Assembly (NCBI GenBank): GCA_002786065.1
Contig: NHNY01000022.1
Location: forward strand, 124,001 to 188,000
Length of the DNA: 64,000 nt
Origin: Microcyclospora pomicola
Taxonomy: Eukaryota; Ascomycota; Dothideomycetes; Capnodiales
Direction: 5' to 3'
Under the pieces are notes generated by a model. That model was not told the DNA's origin. It did no database searches and was given only the letters and a program-made list of their open reading frames with translations. Positions 54,895 to 64,000 of this stretch are shown piece after piece. Each line of letters begins with the position of its first letter. Position 1 is the stretch's first letter. The translations under genes and the position numbers were made by a program.

Positions 54895-56672
54895 GATTTC
54901 TGCAATACGCATTGCGCGAGCTTGATTCACTGATGGTCGATATTGTCAGCGTCATTTCTGCCACATGTAGCACGTTGCATGACCGGAGGAACACATACGA
55001 CCATCTGCCATTGAGTTCCCTACCAACGATTGCGGGTGATATGTACGAGCTTTCGTGTGACGGCACCCATACAGCGGTCCTCAATTGTGGAAACGATGAA
55101 CTGAGTAGAGTGCGGTGGTTTTGGCTGTTGACTTTGAGGATGCGTTATAGTTCTTGTCTTTGTTCGGTTGTTGATGGGTGACGGTGATATCAAAAATAGC
55201 AAGTGCCAGTGGCAAGACCGACGATATATATGGATATCTTGATGTTAAGCCCCATCACAGGTCTCTACAAGAGCCGCGTATTGTATGCGCATGGCATGGA
55301 CGATGTGGCTTGCTGTGACAGACCGCCAGAGATGCCGTAGGTGTCGATTGAGTGGCTTAGAGTCTGTGATCAAAAGGAAGTTTCTCGCATTAGATGGACG
55401 GCATATGTAAGGGGTCTCGTGCAGGTACAGTGCTTGGCCATGAGCCCCCCACCGCGATCACCGCAGAGGGACTGAAACCAGCTACCATACCGTGCTAAAG
55501 TGCTAGAAAGTTCAACGAGAGGTCCGCGAGCGGAGGACAATGCTGTAGAGTAGCGTGAAGCACTGATGCACTTGCTGTCGATGTCCAGCTGGAATGGCGA
55601 CATGCAAGGCACTCACAATCCCGGCACTCATCACACAGTGGGGAGCCACTGACATTGTCCTGGGACATGTGCCAGTGAATCGGTCTCCAAGCCACACGAG
55701 CAGCTGGTATCTGTCTCTAGCTGAGACTACGGCCAGCCATCCGCGCTGCCAGAACCAGGGAGACATTGTATAGTCGCACGCTCACTTAGCATTCAGCGCA
55801 GGTGCACATTTGCGCTCGCTCAGGCAGCCTCTGAAGCACCAGAATAGCGTGGACGAGCGATCGTGGCTGCACACTATGCTGGCGATGAACGAGTTATACG
55901 TGAGAGACGTCATGCGGCTCCCCAGCAATGTGCAGTCAACGCAGCGAACAGTCTCTAGTATTGATACCATCCCAGCTGAGGGAGAAGTCCGCAGCTCTAA
56001 CAAGGACCAAATCGCGCGTTACGGCCCAAGCGAACCTCGAAGACGTAGGATGACCGACCTATGAAGCGGAGCAAGATGGTTATGGAAAGCCAAACATGAC
56101 TCGGTGAAGTTTGCTCTTCGGAGGTGCGAGGGATGTCGTGGGAGGCGCGGGAAAAGACCTGAAGTCTAACAAAGGCCCCACCCTTCCCTAGCGCACCGCA
56201 CACGTGGGTACGGGCCATGTGCTTTACATGCGCAAGATCAAAATCATCAAAGTGCTCATAATGGAACGGGAAAGTTGATGAGATCACAGTCAGACTAGGG
56301 ACCTGCTAGTTCTCTGTACCGAGATAATCCGCGACTGGTTCTTGTTCCATACTACACTATTATTACGTGTACGGCAGCGATACAGCAGCTGAAGTCCAAA
56401 ACAGCTCAACTTAAAGAAGCGCGATTGGTGGACGTCTCAAGCCACACTGCCGCTACTGATCGGCTGAGAGCGATGCGCCTTTCTTGTTGTGGATGGCAGC
56501 ATAAGGCTGTGCCGGTGGCTGATCTTTGCATGGCACATATCATGCACGTCGACAGCAAGCCCATGATGCCTTTGGCCTCGGGTGCGCAGAGATACCAAGC
56601 TGATGGCGCAGAAGTAATAGGATCATCGCTTGTCGTTCCATGCATACCACTTGCTGCGTACTTGCTGGTCGT
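54895..56672. other. Intergenic, no supported gene
   Basis: About 1.8 kb. It may contain the first exon of the unrecognised gene to its left (a candidate frame lies at 55020-55202, minus). No motif was found in the other frames. Confidence 0.35.
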
Positions 56673-57673
56673 CTAATCCTTCTCCGCAATAGCTTGGAGA
56701 CGTTCGTCAATCTCTGCCTCGCTTAGTGACCGGAAGCCAGGGTCGGTTCCTTCCTTGCTCGCGTCTGCGTGCGGGCCTCCGACGATTCCGATCTCCAGTT
56801 CGCCCTTCTTGAAATCCACGCTAAGCACAGTGCTCAATGTTGCGATACCGAGTTCCACCACATCCTCCCAGCTACCCTCTGCATTGTCCTTGTTCTTGAG
56901 TTTCTTCTCGAGGAAGTTTAACGCTTCTTGCGCTTTAGGTCCCGATGCCGTCGCCTTGTACCCTACGTAGTATCCAGCCGGATCGCATTTGTACAGTTGG
57001 GGGCCGAACTCGGAGTCTACTGAGATCAAAGTCGTCGCAACACCTAATGGTCGCATGTACGCCTGCCTGCAATCAGCTGATGCTCTAGGTGAGCACGTGA
57101 TGGCCATGCAAACTTACTCTTTGTGTGTAGACTTGAGAAATGTTCGCCAGTCGCTTCGCCAATACATCGCATGGCATCTCGTACCCAGACTTGTATCTGA
57201 ACTCCGCCGCCTCTCCTCTTGCGCGGTTGACTGATGCGCGGGCATCTGCTATCGATCCGGTCATGACGCAGCCGACGGATGGCGAGAGCTTGTAGACATA
57301 AGACACCGACGAAGGGTCGATGAGCTTGTCCTAGGGGGTCCTTAGTATTCCTGCTATGCGATGCAAGGCATTGCACACCTATGACGTACTGGAACTTTCT
57401 TCTGAGAGATAACAACTGCACAGCTCTTTCCTCTTACACCCACCGAAGTGATGTTTGCTGCGGTGATGGCCTTGAATGCATATTCTGAACGTTCGCGATA
57501 CTGTCAGCGGGGCGGAGTCGATGGTCCAGAATCTCGAACTTGACTGACCAACTTGGTAAAGACGTCCTTGATCGGAGAAGATGGTGATGTGTCTGTCGTA
57601 ACCTGCACTGCCTGGATTGCTCGAGTCGTTAGCGGTGATCCCGTCATCACGTTGCCATGAACATACCAGACAT
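56673..57673 (-). CDS. SCL1: 20S proteasome subunit alpha1 (PSMA6/Scl1)
   Basis: Five exons: 57673-57667, 57602-57549, 57484-57390, 57330-57118 and 57062-56673, giving 252 aa, the usual length. Alpha subunits form the outer gated rings of the 20S core that degrades ubiquitinated proteins. The alpha signature is assembled across three introns: [21 protein letters not shown], then [20 protein letters not shown]. The alpha1-type [40 protein letters not shown], and [20 protein letters not shown] follow. The first exon has only 7 coding nucleotides (ATG TCT G). The C-terminus [10 protein letters not shown] is helical and charged. The acceptor of exon 5 was chosen at the second of two nearby AGs, to keep the frame RAYMRPLGV. 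Its start is divergent from the WKF-domain gene. Confidence 0.95.
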
Positions 57674-57975
57674 GGTGAAGGACTCAGTGATGCGCTTTCG
57701 ATGTGCTCCTCAGTGTTGTGTGTGTGCGTGTATTGGATGGTGACGAGAGTAGATGAGGTGCAGTGGTATGTGTTTCTTCTTGACGTACCTCTCGGGCCTG
57801 AGCTCGAAGCTCGACAGGCAAACGCGCGCCGCGAGTTGCTGTGTCGGCTCCTTCCGAACGCCGAAGTTCCCCCGTCAAACCTCGATTGGACGAAAAGAAT
57901 TCCTCGGCGACTTCACTCGATACTGGATACAACTATTGCTACACTTCTCTGGTGTGCCAGACTTATAGCAAAGGC
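57674..57975. promoter_or_regulatory. Divergent promoter, SCL1 / WKF-domain gene
   Basis: The starts are 302 bp apart. It may include a proteasome-type control element, but none was pinned down. The WKF frame is open through part of it from a non-ATG codon. Confidence 0.4.
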
Positions 57976-59514
57976 ATGGAAGGGGGTGTGACAGCAAGCC
58001 AGCATGTACCGGCTTGGAAACGACTTGGTCTCAAACTGAAATATGCCAATGATACTGCACCAGAATCTGCATCGCCTGCTATAGTATATACAGAAAAGCT
58101 CCGAAACGAAAATGAACATGTCCTTCCTGGAAAGCGCTCTCTTGGAGATGATGAGCAAAATCAGCCATCAAAAAGAACGAAAATTTCGACGAATGGCGGA
58201 CCGTCAAGTGATACCCGTATGCCTTCACATGGCGACAAGCCAGTATCTGAAGCCGTGACCTTCAAAGGGCGGAGGAAGTCAGTGACTTTTACACCTGACA
58301 CCAAGACAGACGATGGCTTCAGCGCTACGACCCTGTATCAGAACTGGCTAGCGAACGAGAACGAGGCTCAATCGTCGATGCAAGCGTATATTGAGGACAA
58401 TCAAACTGCGCCATCACAACTAGAACCTACACCGCCTAAAAAGGAACCAAAGCCCAAGCGAGATAAATCCAAGTCAAAGACCGACAAAGCAGCCAAAGCA
58501 GCCAGAATAGAGAAACAACCCAACACCACAGAAACCCCGGACTACGTCCGTTATCTGGTTCAGTTCCACGAAGACAAGTCGAGCTGGAAGTTCCACAAAA
58601 AGAAGCAAAACGAACTGATCAAGCACTGTTTCGATCTGACTCGCATTCCTGCAGAGCACACGCCTGCCTTGGTGGCGTATGTGAAGGGACTCCAAGGCCT
58701 CGGCATGCAACAAAGGTTGCTGGAAAGCTGCGATAAAATCCTGCAAGACCTCCTGAGCGAGCAGGGCAGGAGCGCAGACATAGAAGGTATGGAGTCGCCG
58801 CAAGCACGAAAGGCAGCCTATGAGGCTACGGTGCAAAGACAGCTGGAACGCAAGGAGAGTCTTTGTGGCGCGAAGTCGGAGTACGAGACTGAATTACTGG
58901 AAGAGATTGAAAGAAAAGCAGCGGTAGCAAGCAGATCAGACGCGATCTTCGAGGAACTGCTCTTGAAGGGTCTCGGTCGCCCAGTCCCTGCTTCGACAGC
59001 CCAGACCGTAACGCCAGCCGTCGTTGGAGCACCAGAGGGTGCACAAGACACTCCATACCAGAACATGATCTCGCGCGCCGCACCAAAGCGCACCACATTC
59101 GACGACGACGAAGACGATACACCCACACCCGCCACACAATCCGCTGCCAAACGTAGCAGGACCCGTAAGTCACGCACGAACACTGCTGAAGATTCATCCT
59201 CCTCTTCGTCTTCATCAGAAGACAGCAGCAGCGACAGCGACAGTGACGGCGATAGCGACTCTTCCCGCACTGCTACTCTTGCTCCGCCGCCGACCAGTAA
59301 GAAACAACAAGACGCCAAAAAATCGAAGCCGACGATCTTCGACAAGGAACTGCTTGATGCCGCATTCCCCGAGTCACGGGCAAGGGCTGACAAGACGAGA
59401 GCGTTGGCGGAAGCGCACGCGACGCGTGATGACGGTGGAAGTGATAGCGGTAGCGACAGTGACAGCGACAGTGGTACCAACAGCGATGATGCTAGCAGCA
59501 GTAACAGCGATTAG
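57976..59514 (+). CDS. WKF-domain protein, likely nucleolar
   Basis: Intronless, 512 aa from the ATG at 57976, after which VPAWKRLGLKLKYAN, a conserved opening of the fungal family, follows at once. The central part is lysine-rich (KKEPKPKRDKSKSKTDKAAK). The WKF motif is seen in YVRYLVQFHEDKSSWKFHKK followed by KQNELIKHCFDLTRIPAEHT. The C-terminal third is disordered with alternating Ser/Asp runs (SSSSSSSEDSSSDSDSDGDS), typical of nucleolar proteins that bind basic partners. The WKF family includes human C7orf50 and is linked to ribosome biogenesis; the molecular role is not established. A kinase such as casein kinase II could phosphorylate the tail; that is inference. Confidence 0.8.
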   Translation: MEGGVTASQHVPAWKRLGLKLKYANDTAPESASPAIVYTEKLRNENEHVLPGKRSLGDDEQNQPSKRTKISTNGGPSSDTRMPSHGDKPVSEAVTFKGRRKSVTFTPDTKTDDGFSATTLYQNWLANENEAQSSMQAYIEDNQTAPSQLEPTPPKKEPKPKRDKSKSKTDKAAKAARIEKQPNTTETPDYVRYLVQFHEDKSSWKFHKKKQNELIKHCFDLTRIPAEHTPALVAYVKGLQGLGMQQRLLESCDKILQDLLSEQGRSADIEGMESPQARKAAYEATVQRQLERKESLCGAKSEYETELLEEIERKAAVASRSDAIFEELLLKGLGRPVPASTAQTVTPAVVGAPEGAQDTPYQNMISRAAPKRTTFDDDEDDTPTPATQSAAKRSRTRKSRTNTAEDSSSSSSSSEDSSSDSDSDGDSDSSRTATLAPPPTSKKQQDAKKSKPTIFDKELLDAAFPESRARADKTRALAEAHATRDDGGSDSGSDSDSDSGTNSDDASSSNSD

Positions 59515-60266
59515 AGGGTAATTCATTATCCCATACTTTACCAGTATTGTCAGGGGAGGCAACGCACCGAGCATCCTAGATCGACTACAGAATTTCGACC
59601 TGTACATGCATCGCTGCACTGTTCATTACTCGGAACGTCTCAAGCCATGCTCGGCTCGACAATCTATATTTCACATTGTTGTAACTGATCATAAGTCATA
59701 TACTACTACCCTCACATTGCTAGCCCGCTGAAAAGGTCGAGAACAAGACAGGCGCTCAATTATAACACAGATGTACACAAGCCCTTGCGTATCCATCGCA
59801 TGTGAGATGTCATGTCCAGGCTTCGTGTGCTACCTACAATATATTGGCTCTGTGAGTGTGTACACCACCTGAGTTTGTGCTCGAACCGTGCTTCGAAGTC
59901 ATTCATCCGCGACGTCAAAGGCAGGTTGCACTCTGAGCAGATCTCGGCCTCAAAAGGAAGCACAGTTGTGCTTCGTACGGCTTACTTGTCCGTAGCACTT
60001 CCCACCTGTTTATTCCATACAAAGCTTTGTGCTTGAGCGGACGGGCAATGGAATGGCGGCGAGCAAGCTGACCGGTCTCTGGCTTGAGACAGCTGTCACT
60101 TGTTGGAAGAAGCTCGTAATTCGAAGCTCCTGACGAACTCTGCCACGCCGCATGTATGGCTGCGCGCGATCGGCATGTCCTGTGCTCGGCTGGACCACGA
60201 GGAGGCAGAACTTGAGAGCTAGAGTGACGAGACTGCTGGGAACTGAGTATCATGCGCGTGCCTGAC
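59515..60266. other. Convergent spacer, WKF gene / UTP15
   Basis: About 750 bp. A minus-strand 170-codon frame overlaps but has no motif. Nothing supported. Confidence 0.4.
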
Positions 60267-61925
60267 TCATCCAGCAGCGAGCATGTCCAACATCCCTTCG
60301 ACCTCTTGAGCTGTTTGCGCTTGCTCCATGACATGCTTGACCTTCTTTCGCACACTTTGTAACAATTTGTCGACTTCCTTGCCATCTTCTTCCTCGCCAT
60401 CTTTCCACGCACCCATCTTGTGTGCATGAAGGTCCACTGTAAGTAGGAGAGTGTCGTAGATCAGACCCAAGTATCTTGGGTATGTTATGTATCTAAGCAC
60501 CCATTGCAACAAAGGCACGAGCTGGCGTGGTGACCGATCCGAAAGCGCGGCCTTCATTGCACTTCGATGTCGCAAAGCAGTGAGCAGACTCAGCACATCA
60601 TTGTTGTCGAACTCCTTCGAAGAAAGGCCCTTTGGTTTCAGGACCTGATCAAGAGCAAGTGAGTATTTGCCTTTGCGCAATGATACTTGCCATGGAGCCA
60701 GCTTCTTTGCTTTCGTGTGATCATTACCAGCAATGACAATATCTGCACCCTCACCCCGATAGTCTCTACCGCGATCGCGTGCTCGAACGCCCTGGCGCAT
60801 GTCCTTCTTTTTCTGCTTGCGTTCGTACTCATCAGCTTCTCCAGCCATCAGAGCCTCCATCTTCTTCGCTTTTTCCTTTTCCCTCAGCTTCTCCGGTCCT
60901 GCTAACCTTGTGCGAATTGAAAGCAACCCAGTCTGCAAACCAACAGTAAGATGCCGGTCTTGTCGGTCGCCGCTAGGGCCAGCACCAATGACTGCCAGTG
61001 ACAAGATCGGAGCTGCATATTTGAAGCCTGCCATGACCTCCCAACTCGTTGTATTATGGATCTTGACATGGCCGTCCAAACCTGCGGTCAGAATGCGAGT
61101 ATTTTGCTGAGCACTGGCAAGACTTGTGATAGTCTTCTGATGCGATCGAATTTTGTACTCGACCTTGCCAGCAGTGAGGTCTAATACACACGCTTCGTTA
61201 CCAGCAGCAGCGACCAGTCGTGAGCTAGTCATTGGCAGAAGGTCCTCAATAGGCGCTGGGTGCTTGAAAGTCATGACTGACCGTCCGCTCCCCGGTTGTC
61301 TGGTATCCCATACTCTTACGGTCTGATCGTAGCTTCCACTAACGATCATGTTCTCGTGATCCGGCAGATAGCATGCACTCCTTACATAGTCCTCATGCCC
61401 GACTCCCGTCCACTTCGCAGCATCCTCCGTCAGATCCCATACTCTTACTGTTCGGTCGTCACTGGCACTCATCAGGTCTGTCAGGACGCTCGGGCTCCAA
61501 CGCACGACATGCACAGGCTGCCGATGTGCTTGGTCACCCTTCCATTGTCGTAGGATCGCTCGCGATCCTGTGTCAAATGCCTGAATCACGCCGCTGTCTC
61601 CACCAGCAAGCAATATCCGGCCGTCGCGCCTCAGCACACCCGAGCGTGCTACATCGTCGACGCCGAATCTGCTGATGGTCTTGACTAGCTTGCGCGTCTT
61701 TGTACTGTAAATAGTGACCCTGCTGCCGGAAGTTACAGCGAAAGTATCCGCCTGAGCGCCATTGGGATTATGATTTGGCGCTGTAATCGAGGTAATGCCG
61801 GCGTTGTGTGGTGATGGCAGGAGTAGTTGGTTCTTGAAGGACTTCCAGTACGCCTGGTCTATGGTCGGAGGAGCTGGACCAGCAGACACCAAGGCAGGCA
61901 GAAGAGGCTTGACTTCGGCTGCCAT
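60267..61925 (-). CDS. UTP15: U3 snoRNA-associated protein UTP15
   Basis: Intronless, 552 aa from MAAEVKPLLPALVS; an ATG nine codons upstream is less likely. UTP15 is a WD40 subunit of the t-UTP (UtpA) module of the small-subunit processome and also aids rDNA transcription in the nucleolus. The N-terminal motif is YWKSFKNQLLLPSPHNAGIT. WD repeats follow: VHVVRWSPSVLTDLMSASDD..VRVWDL, NMIVSGSYDQTVRVWDTRQP and RILTAGLDGHVKIHN. A lysine-rich linker (KLREKEKAKKMEAL, KQKKKDMRQGVRARDRG) leads to the UTP15 C-terminal domain. That domain holds LALDQVLKPKGLSSKEFDNN, VLSLLTALRHRSAMKAALSD, and LQWVLRYITYPRYLGLIYDT. Length agrees with yeast (513 aa) and human (518 aa). Its start is divergent from the SIMPL-domain gene. 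Confidence 0.95.
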   Translation of the reverse strand: MAAEVKPLLPALVSAGPAPPTIDQAYWKSFKNQLLLPSPHNAGITSITAPNHNPNGAQADTFAVTSGSRVTIYSTKTRKLVKTISRFGVDDVARSGVLRRDGRILLAGGDSGVIQAFDTGSRAILRQWKGDQAHRQPVHVVRWSPSVLTDLMSASDDRTVRVWDLTEDAAKWTGVGHEDYVRSACYLPDHENMIVSGSYDQTVRVWDTRQPGSGRSVMTFKHPAPIEDLLPMTSSRLVAAAGNEACVLDLTAGKVEYKIRSHQKTITSLASAQQNTRILTAGLDGHVKIHNTTSWEVMAGFKYAAPILSLAVIGAGPSGDRQDRHLTVGLQTGLLSIRTRLAGPEKLREKEKAKKMEALMAGEADEYERKQKKKDMRQGVRARDRGRDYRGEGADIVIAGNDHTKAKKLAPWQVSLRKGKYSLALDQVLKPKGLSSKEFDNNDVLSLLTALRHRSAMKAALSDRSPRQLVPLLQWVLRYITYPRYLGLIYDTLLLTVDLHAHKMGAWKDGEEEDGKEVDKLLQSVRKKVKHVMEQAQTAQEVEGMLDMLAAG

Positions 61926-62404
61926 GTTGGGCTGGATAGTCTGTTCAATCACGAGCGTTGCTGTGCTTCATGGATAAGAAGCTGGAACTTTTTTGAAGCC
62001 CAGCGGAATCATCCCGCAGTATTCTAAGCTCCGAACTTTGAACCCCAGCAAATGCTGCTTCTATTGTCCTCGCATCCACAGCACCTACATCGGAGAAAAG
62101 CAATGTGAATACTATACACTTTCTCGTGAAGATGAGGGCTACGATCTCTATACAATGAGTCGTCGAGACATGATACCCACGGCGCTGTACGCTCGTTAGT
62201 CAGGTGATACGGCGCCAAGCGTACTGGATGAAAGCAGGTAGGCAGCCACAGGCAGCCGTGCAGGCTTACATGCACTGGTCAGGCAGAACAACCTGGACGA
62301 TGGGTATAAATATCTCATGTTTTCCTCCCTAATGGTCTCTTCTCAGTCCTCAACCATCTTGTCTGCTATCTCCTTTGTATAACATCAGATTCAAAATTCC
62401 AGTC
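61926..62404. other. Divergent promoter region, UTP15 / SIMPL gene
   Basis: About 480 bp between divergent starts; no other feature seen. Confidence 0.45.
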
Positions 62405-63289
62405 ATGTTTCGAGGCCACGGCAACAATGAGCAGCCTGTCACGTTCCCGAAGTACGACGATTCGTCTGCCCTCCTGGTGCAGCTATCAGGCCACGCTGAG
62501 ATTCCACATATGGCTGAGCGTGCCCGGATCAACGTCTCTGTGGCGTCTACCGGTACCAACAAAGCCGCTGTATCCGACGAAGTCCTGACCACTGCCAAAC
62601 ACATCGAAACCCTCTGCCGACAACTGTCTCCGAAAGATGACACGCCGGCAGCAAAAGCAAATGCCCCGCTGGCCCATTGGTCCAAAACTGGCCTTTCGTC
62701 GACCTCTTTTGTCCCTCATCATGATACTGAGTCCGATAAACCCCCGCCCCCGCGTGAGTACAATGTCAACATTGGTTTCGACATTCGCTTCCGCGACTTT
62801 GGCCCCATGGGCGGATTCGGCTCCAGGCTCTCTGCCTTGCCACACGTCGAGATCGGAAGCATCTCCTGGCTCCTGACGAGCGCCACGGAGAAATCCTTCC
62901 GCACGCAGCTTCGCAAGGAAGCTGCACAAGACGCCCTACAAAAAGCACGTGACTACTGCGAAGTCTTGGATTGTGGCGAGCTTCGACCCATTGAGCTCGT
63001 CGAGGGTACACAGCACGGCTTTAGCGGATACTCTGTCCGTCCATCCCACCGTTACGGAGCTCTACAAGCACAATCGGCATCAGGAGCTTTCGGCAGCATG
63101 AGCACTTCTGCGTCTGCGCATGCGCCGCAAATGGCGCTTCTACAACGACAAGACCCAGCCACAATGTCGCGCTCTGCTGCACCAGCCACCGTCGGTCCAA
63201 CCGATCAGCGAGACGAGACGGAACTGGCGTTCGAGCCGCAGGAACTGAAGATGAGCATGGAGGTTACGATCAAGTTTATTGCACGATAA
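62405..63289 (+). CDS. SIMPL (DUF541) domain protein
   Basis: Intronless, 294 aa; the first ATG in frame is at 62405 (MFRGHGNNEQ). The SIMPL/DUF541 opening is LLVQLSGHAEIPHMAERARI then NVSVASTGTNKAAVSDEV, with the usual alternation of strand and helix. Further blocks are YNVNIGFDIRFRDFGPMGGF, ISWLLTSATEKSFRTQLRKE and AAQDALQKARDYCEVLDCGE. The terminal strand is MSMEVTIKFIAR. An insert of about 60 residues (Ala/Ser/Gln) precedes that strand. Bacterial relatives are periplasmic, oxidative-stress-linked proteins that form rings; in fungi these are uncharacterised soluble proteins with no visible signal peptide here. The stop-codon region and 3' flank are partly duplicated downstream (63278-63460). 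Confidence 0.85.
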   Translation: MFRGHGNNEQPVTFPKYDDSSALLVQLSGHAEIPHMAERARINVSVASTGTNKAAVSDEVLTTAKHIETLCRQLSPKDDTPAAKANAPLAHWSKTGLSSTSFVPHHDTESDKPPPPREYNVNIGFDIRFRDFGPMGGFGSRLSALPHVEIGSISWLLTSATEKSFRTQLRKEAAQDALQKARDYCEVLDCGELRPIELVEGTQHGFSGYSVRPSHRYGALQAQSASGAFGSMSTSASAHAPQMALLQRQDPATMSRSAAPATVGPTDQRDETELAFEPQELKMSMEVTIKFIAR

Positions 63290-63460
63290 ATACGTGTGAG
63301 AACTTGTAATTGTTACACCTTCGGCATCATTACAAACCCAGGGATGAAAAAGCCTGGACCTTGGAGGTCATTGCACGATAGCTACATGCGAGATCCTGTG
63401 GTTGTAACTATTTCGGCACGATTACGAAGCTAGGGACGAAACTGTCTGGATCATGGAAGC
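63278..63460 (+). repeat. Imperfect tandem duplication over a stop codon
   Basis: Two diverged copies of about 90 bp. Copy one, from about 63278, begins with the last codons and stop of the SIMPL gene (ATTGCACGATAA). Copy two, from about 63371, begins ATTGCACGATAG. Both go on through GTGAGA/GCGAGA, GGCATCATTAC/GGCACGATTAC and AGCCTGGACC/GTCTGGATC. Rough identity is two thirds by eye. Confidence 0.6.
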
Positions 63461-63761
63461 AATCAAATCACGACTGTGCGGATGTGAGATGATGGGATGA
63501 ACAGGGTCGCTTTTGGAATTGACAGAGATGGAAACAAATATCTTTATAGTCTAGCTTAATGAGAGAAGTGCGAGACTCTTCATATGTTCCCTGCTGTACT
63601 GTTCATGAACACGAGTAATGTACCATGGTTTTCGAATGGTACTCAATCTAGAATAATCCGATCACGGCATCTGGCTGATCACCAGAATTTGTCGTCGTGA
63701 GTCCGGACCGGCAGGACAGTACGCTTGTTACTCCAGAATCCATCTCACATCTATAACAGTA
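63290..63761. other. Convergent spacer
   Basis: Apart from the duplicated 3' segment, nothing is recognised. Confidence 0.4.
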
Positions 63762-64000
63762 CTATTCCTGCCCATTCATCTCGAGGATTTCCAACTGTCT
63801 CCCAGCCTGCAGCAAGTCTCTCCTAATCCTATCGTCCTCGTCACCCCGCCCGACTCCCAGAGTACGTTCAGATCGCGTATTAAGAACCTCGTCTCCGCCA
63901 CTACCATCGTCACCATACTCCTCGGCCTCGAGTTCCTCGACGTGGAGCAGCTGTCTCTCTAGCCTGCCTAGCTCATCCACAGGCTTTTGGAGCGGGGCTT
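63762..64000 (-). CDS. 3' end of an unidentified gene, cut by the window edge
   Basis: An open minus-strand frame runs to the right edge without an ATG. It reads APLQKPVDELGRLERQLLHV, then an EELEAEEYGDDGSG acidic stretch, and ends LLQAGRQLEILEMNGQE. The composition is acidic, with heptad-like Leu spacing (LGRLERQLLHVEEL) that suggests a coiled coil. The start and most of the protein lie beyond the window, so no family is assigned. Confidence 0.55.
   Translation of the reverse strand, partial: APLQKPVDELGRLERQLLHVEELEAEEYGDDGSGGDEVLNTRSERTLGVGRGDEDDRIRRDLLQAGRQLEILEMNGQE

Noticed and set aside
58818-59480. 220-codon minus-strand Ser/Leu-rich frame
   Set aside because: Antisense shadow of the Ser/Asp-rich tail of the WKF-domain gene.
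1-64000. CRISPR arrays, bacterial operon features or plasmid origins
   Set aside because: The gene structure is fungal nuclear, with spliceosomal introns; no direct-repeat/spacer array was seen.

Overview
The window is a stretch of filamentous ascomycete chromosome (Pezizomycotina, probably Dothideomycetes). The evidence is short GT-AG introns of about 49-103 bp with CTNAC-like branch sites, fungal-only families (Zn2Cys6 regulators, Mim2, Par32/DUF3602, GH76 Dcw1/Dfg5, Shb17) and one AT-rich LTR retrotransposon in otherwise GC-balanced DNA. Species cannot be fixed from the sequence alone. Gene models were built by hand: introns were placed where splice signals restore both the frame and the conserved family sequence, so spliced models carry an exon list.

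Left part (0.4-8.4 kb): a complex I assembly factor (NDUFAF2 type) divergent from exosome subunit RRP4, a five-exon Zn2Cys6 regulator of the War1/PrtT kind, a GNAT acetyltransferase, and centractin/Arp1.

Accessory block (9.3-20 kb): decayed genes dominate. There is a fragment of an AIM14-like ferric-reductase-family protein, an NmrA-like reductase relic, an MFS drug:H+ transporter relic and a Zn2Cys6 regulator relic. Among them sit one apparently intact Zn2Cys6 regulator and one intact atypical SDR. The gene mix resembles a dying specialised-metabolism or detoxification cluster. It abuts a 7.4-kb Ty3/Gypsy element (20,260-27,687) with near-identical 130-bp LTRs but an interior saturated with RIP-like decay, followed by about 2 kb with no clear gene.

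Right part (29.7-64 kb): dense, conserved housekeeping genes. These are a Par32-like protein, Mim2 (outer mitochondrial membrane insertion), eIF2-beta, Mad2 divergent from GUF1, a GPI-anchored GH76 mannanase-like protein, sedoheptulose bisphosphatase Shb17, a ferric reductase, mitochondrial release factor 1, a zinc alcohol dehydrogenase, D-aminoacyl-tRNA deacylase divergent from CCR4-NOT subunit Not3/5, a C2H2 finger protein, an unrecognised multi-exon gene, proteasome alpha1 divergent from a WKF-domain protein, UTP15 divergent from a SIMPL-domain protein, and the 3' end of a gene running off the right edge.

Themes: ribosome/RNA work (RRP4, UTP15, WKF protein, eIF2-beta, Not3, Dtd1), mitochondrial biogenesis (NDUFAF2, Mim2, GUF1, Mrf1) and wall/iron physiology (Dcw1, ferric reductase). 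No tRNA, rRNA or CRISPR array was recognised. The points most worth a second look are the mismatch between clean LTRs and a ruined interior, the antisense coding-like block inside the element, the decayed cluster, a triple ATTACCCCCAGGA motif upstream of the Par32-like gene, and a duplication that spans the stop codon of the SIMPL-domain gene.
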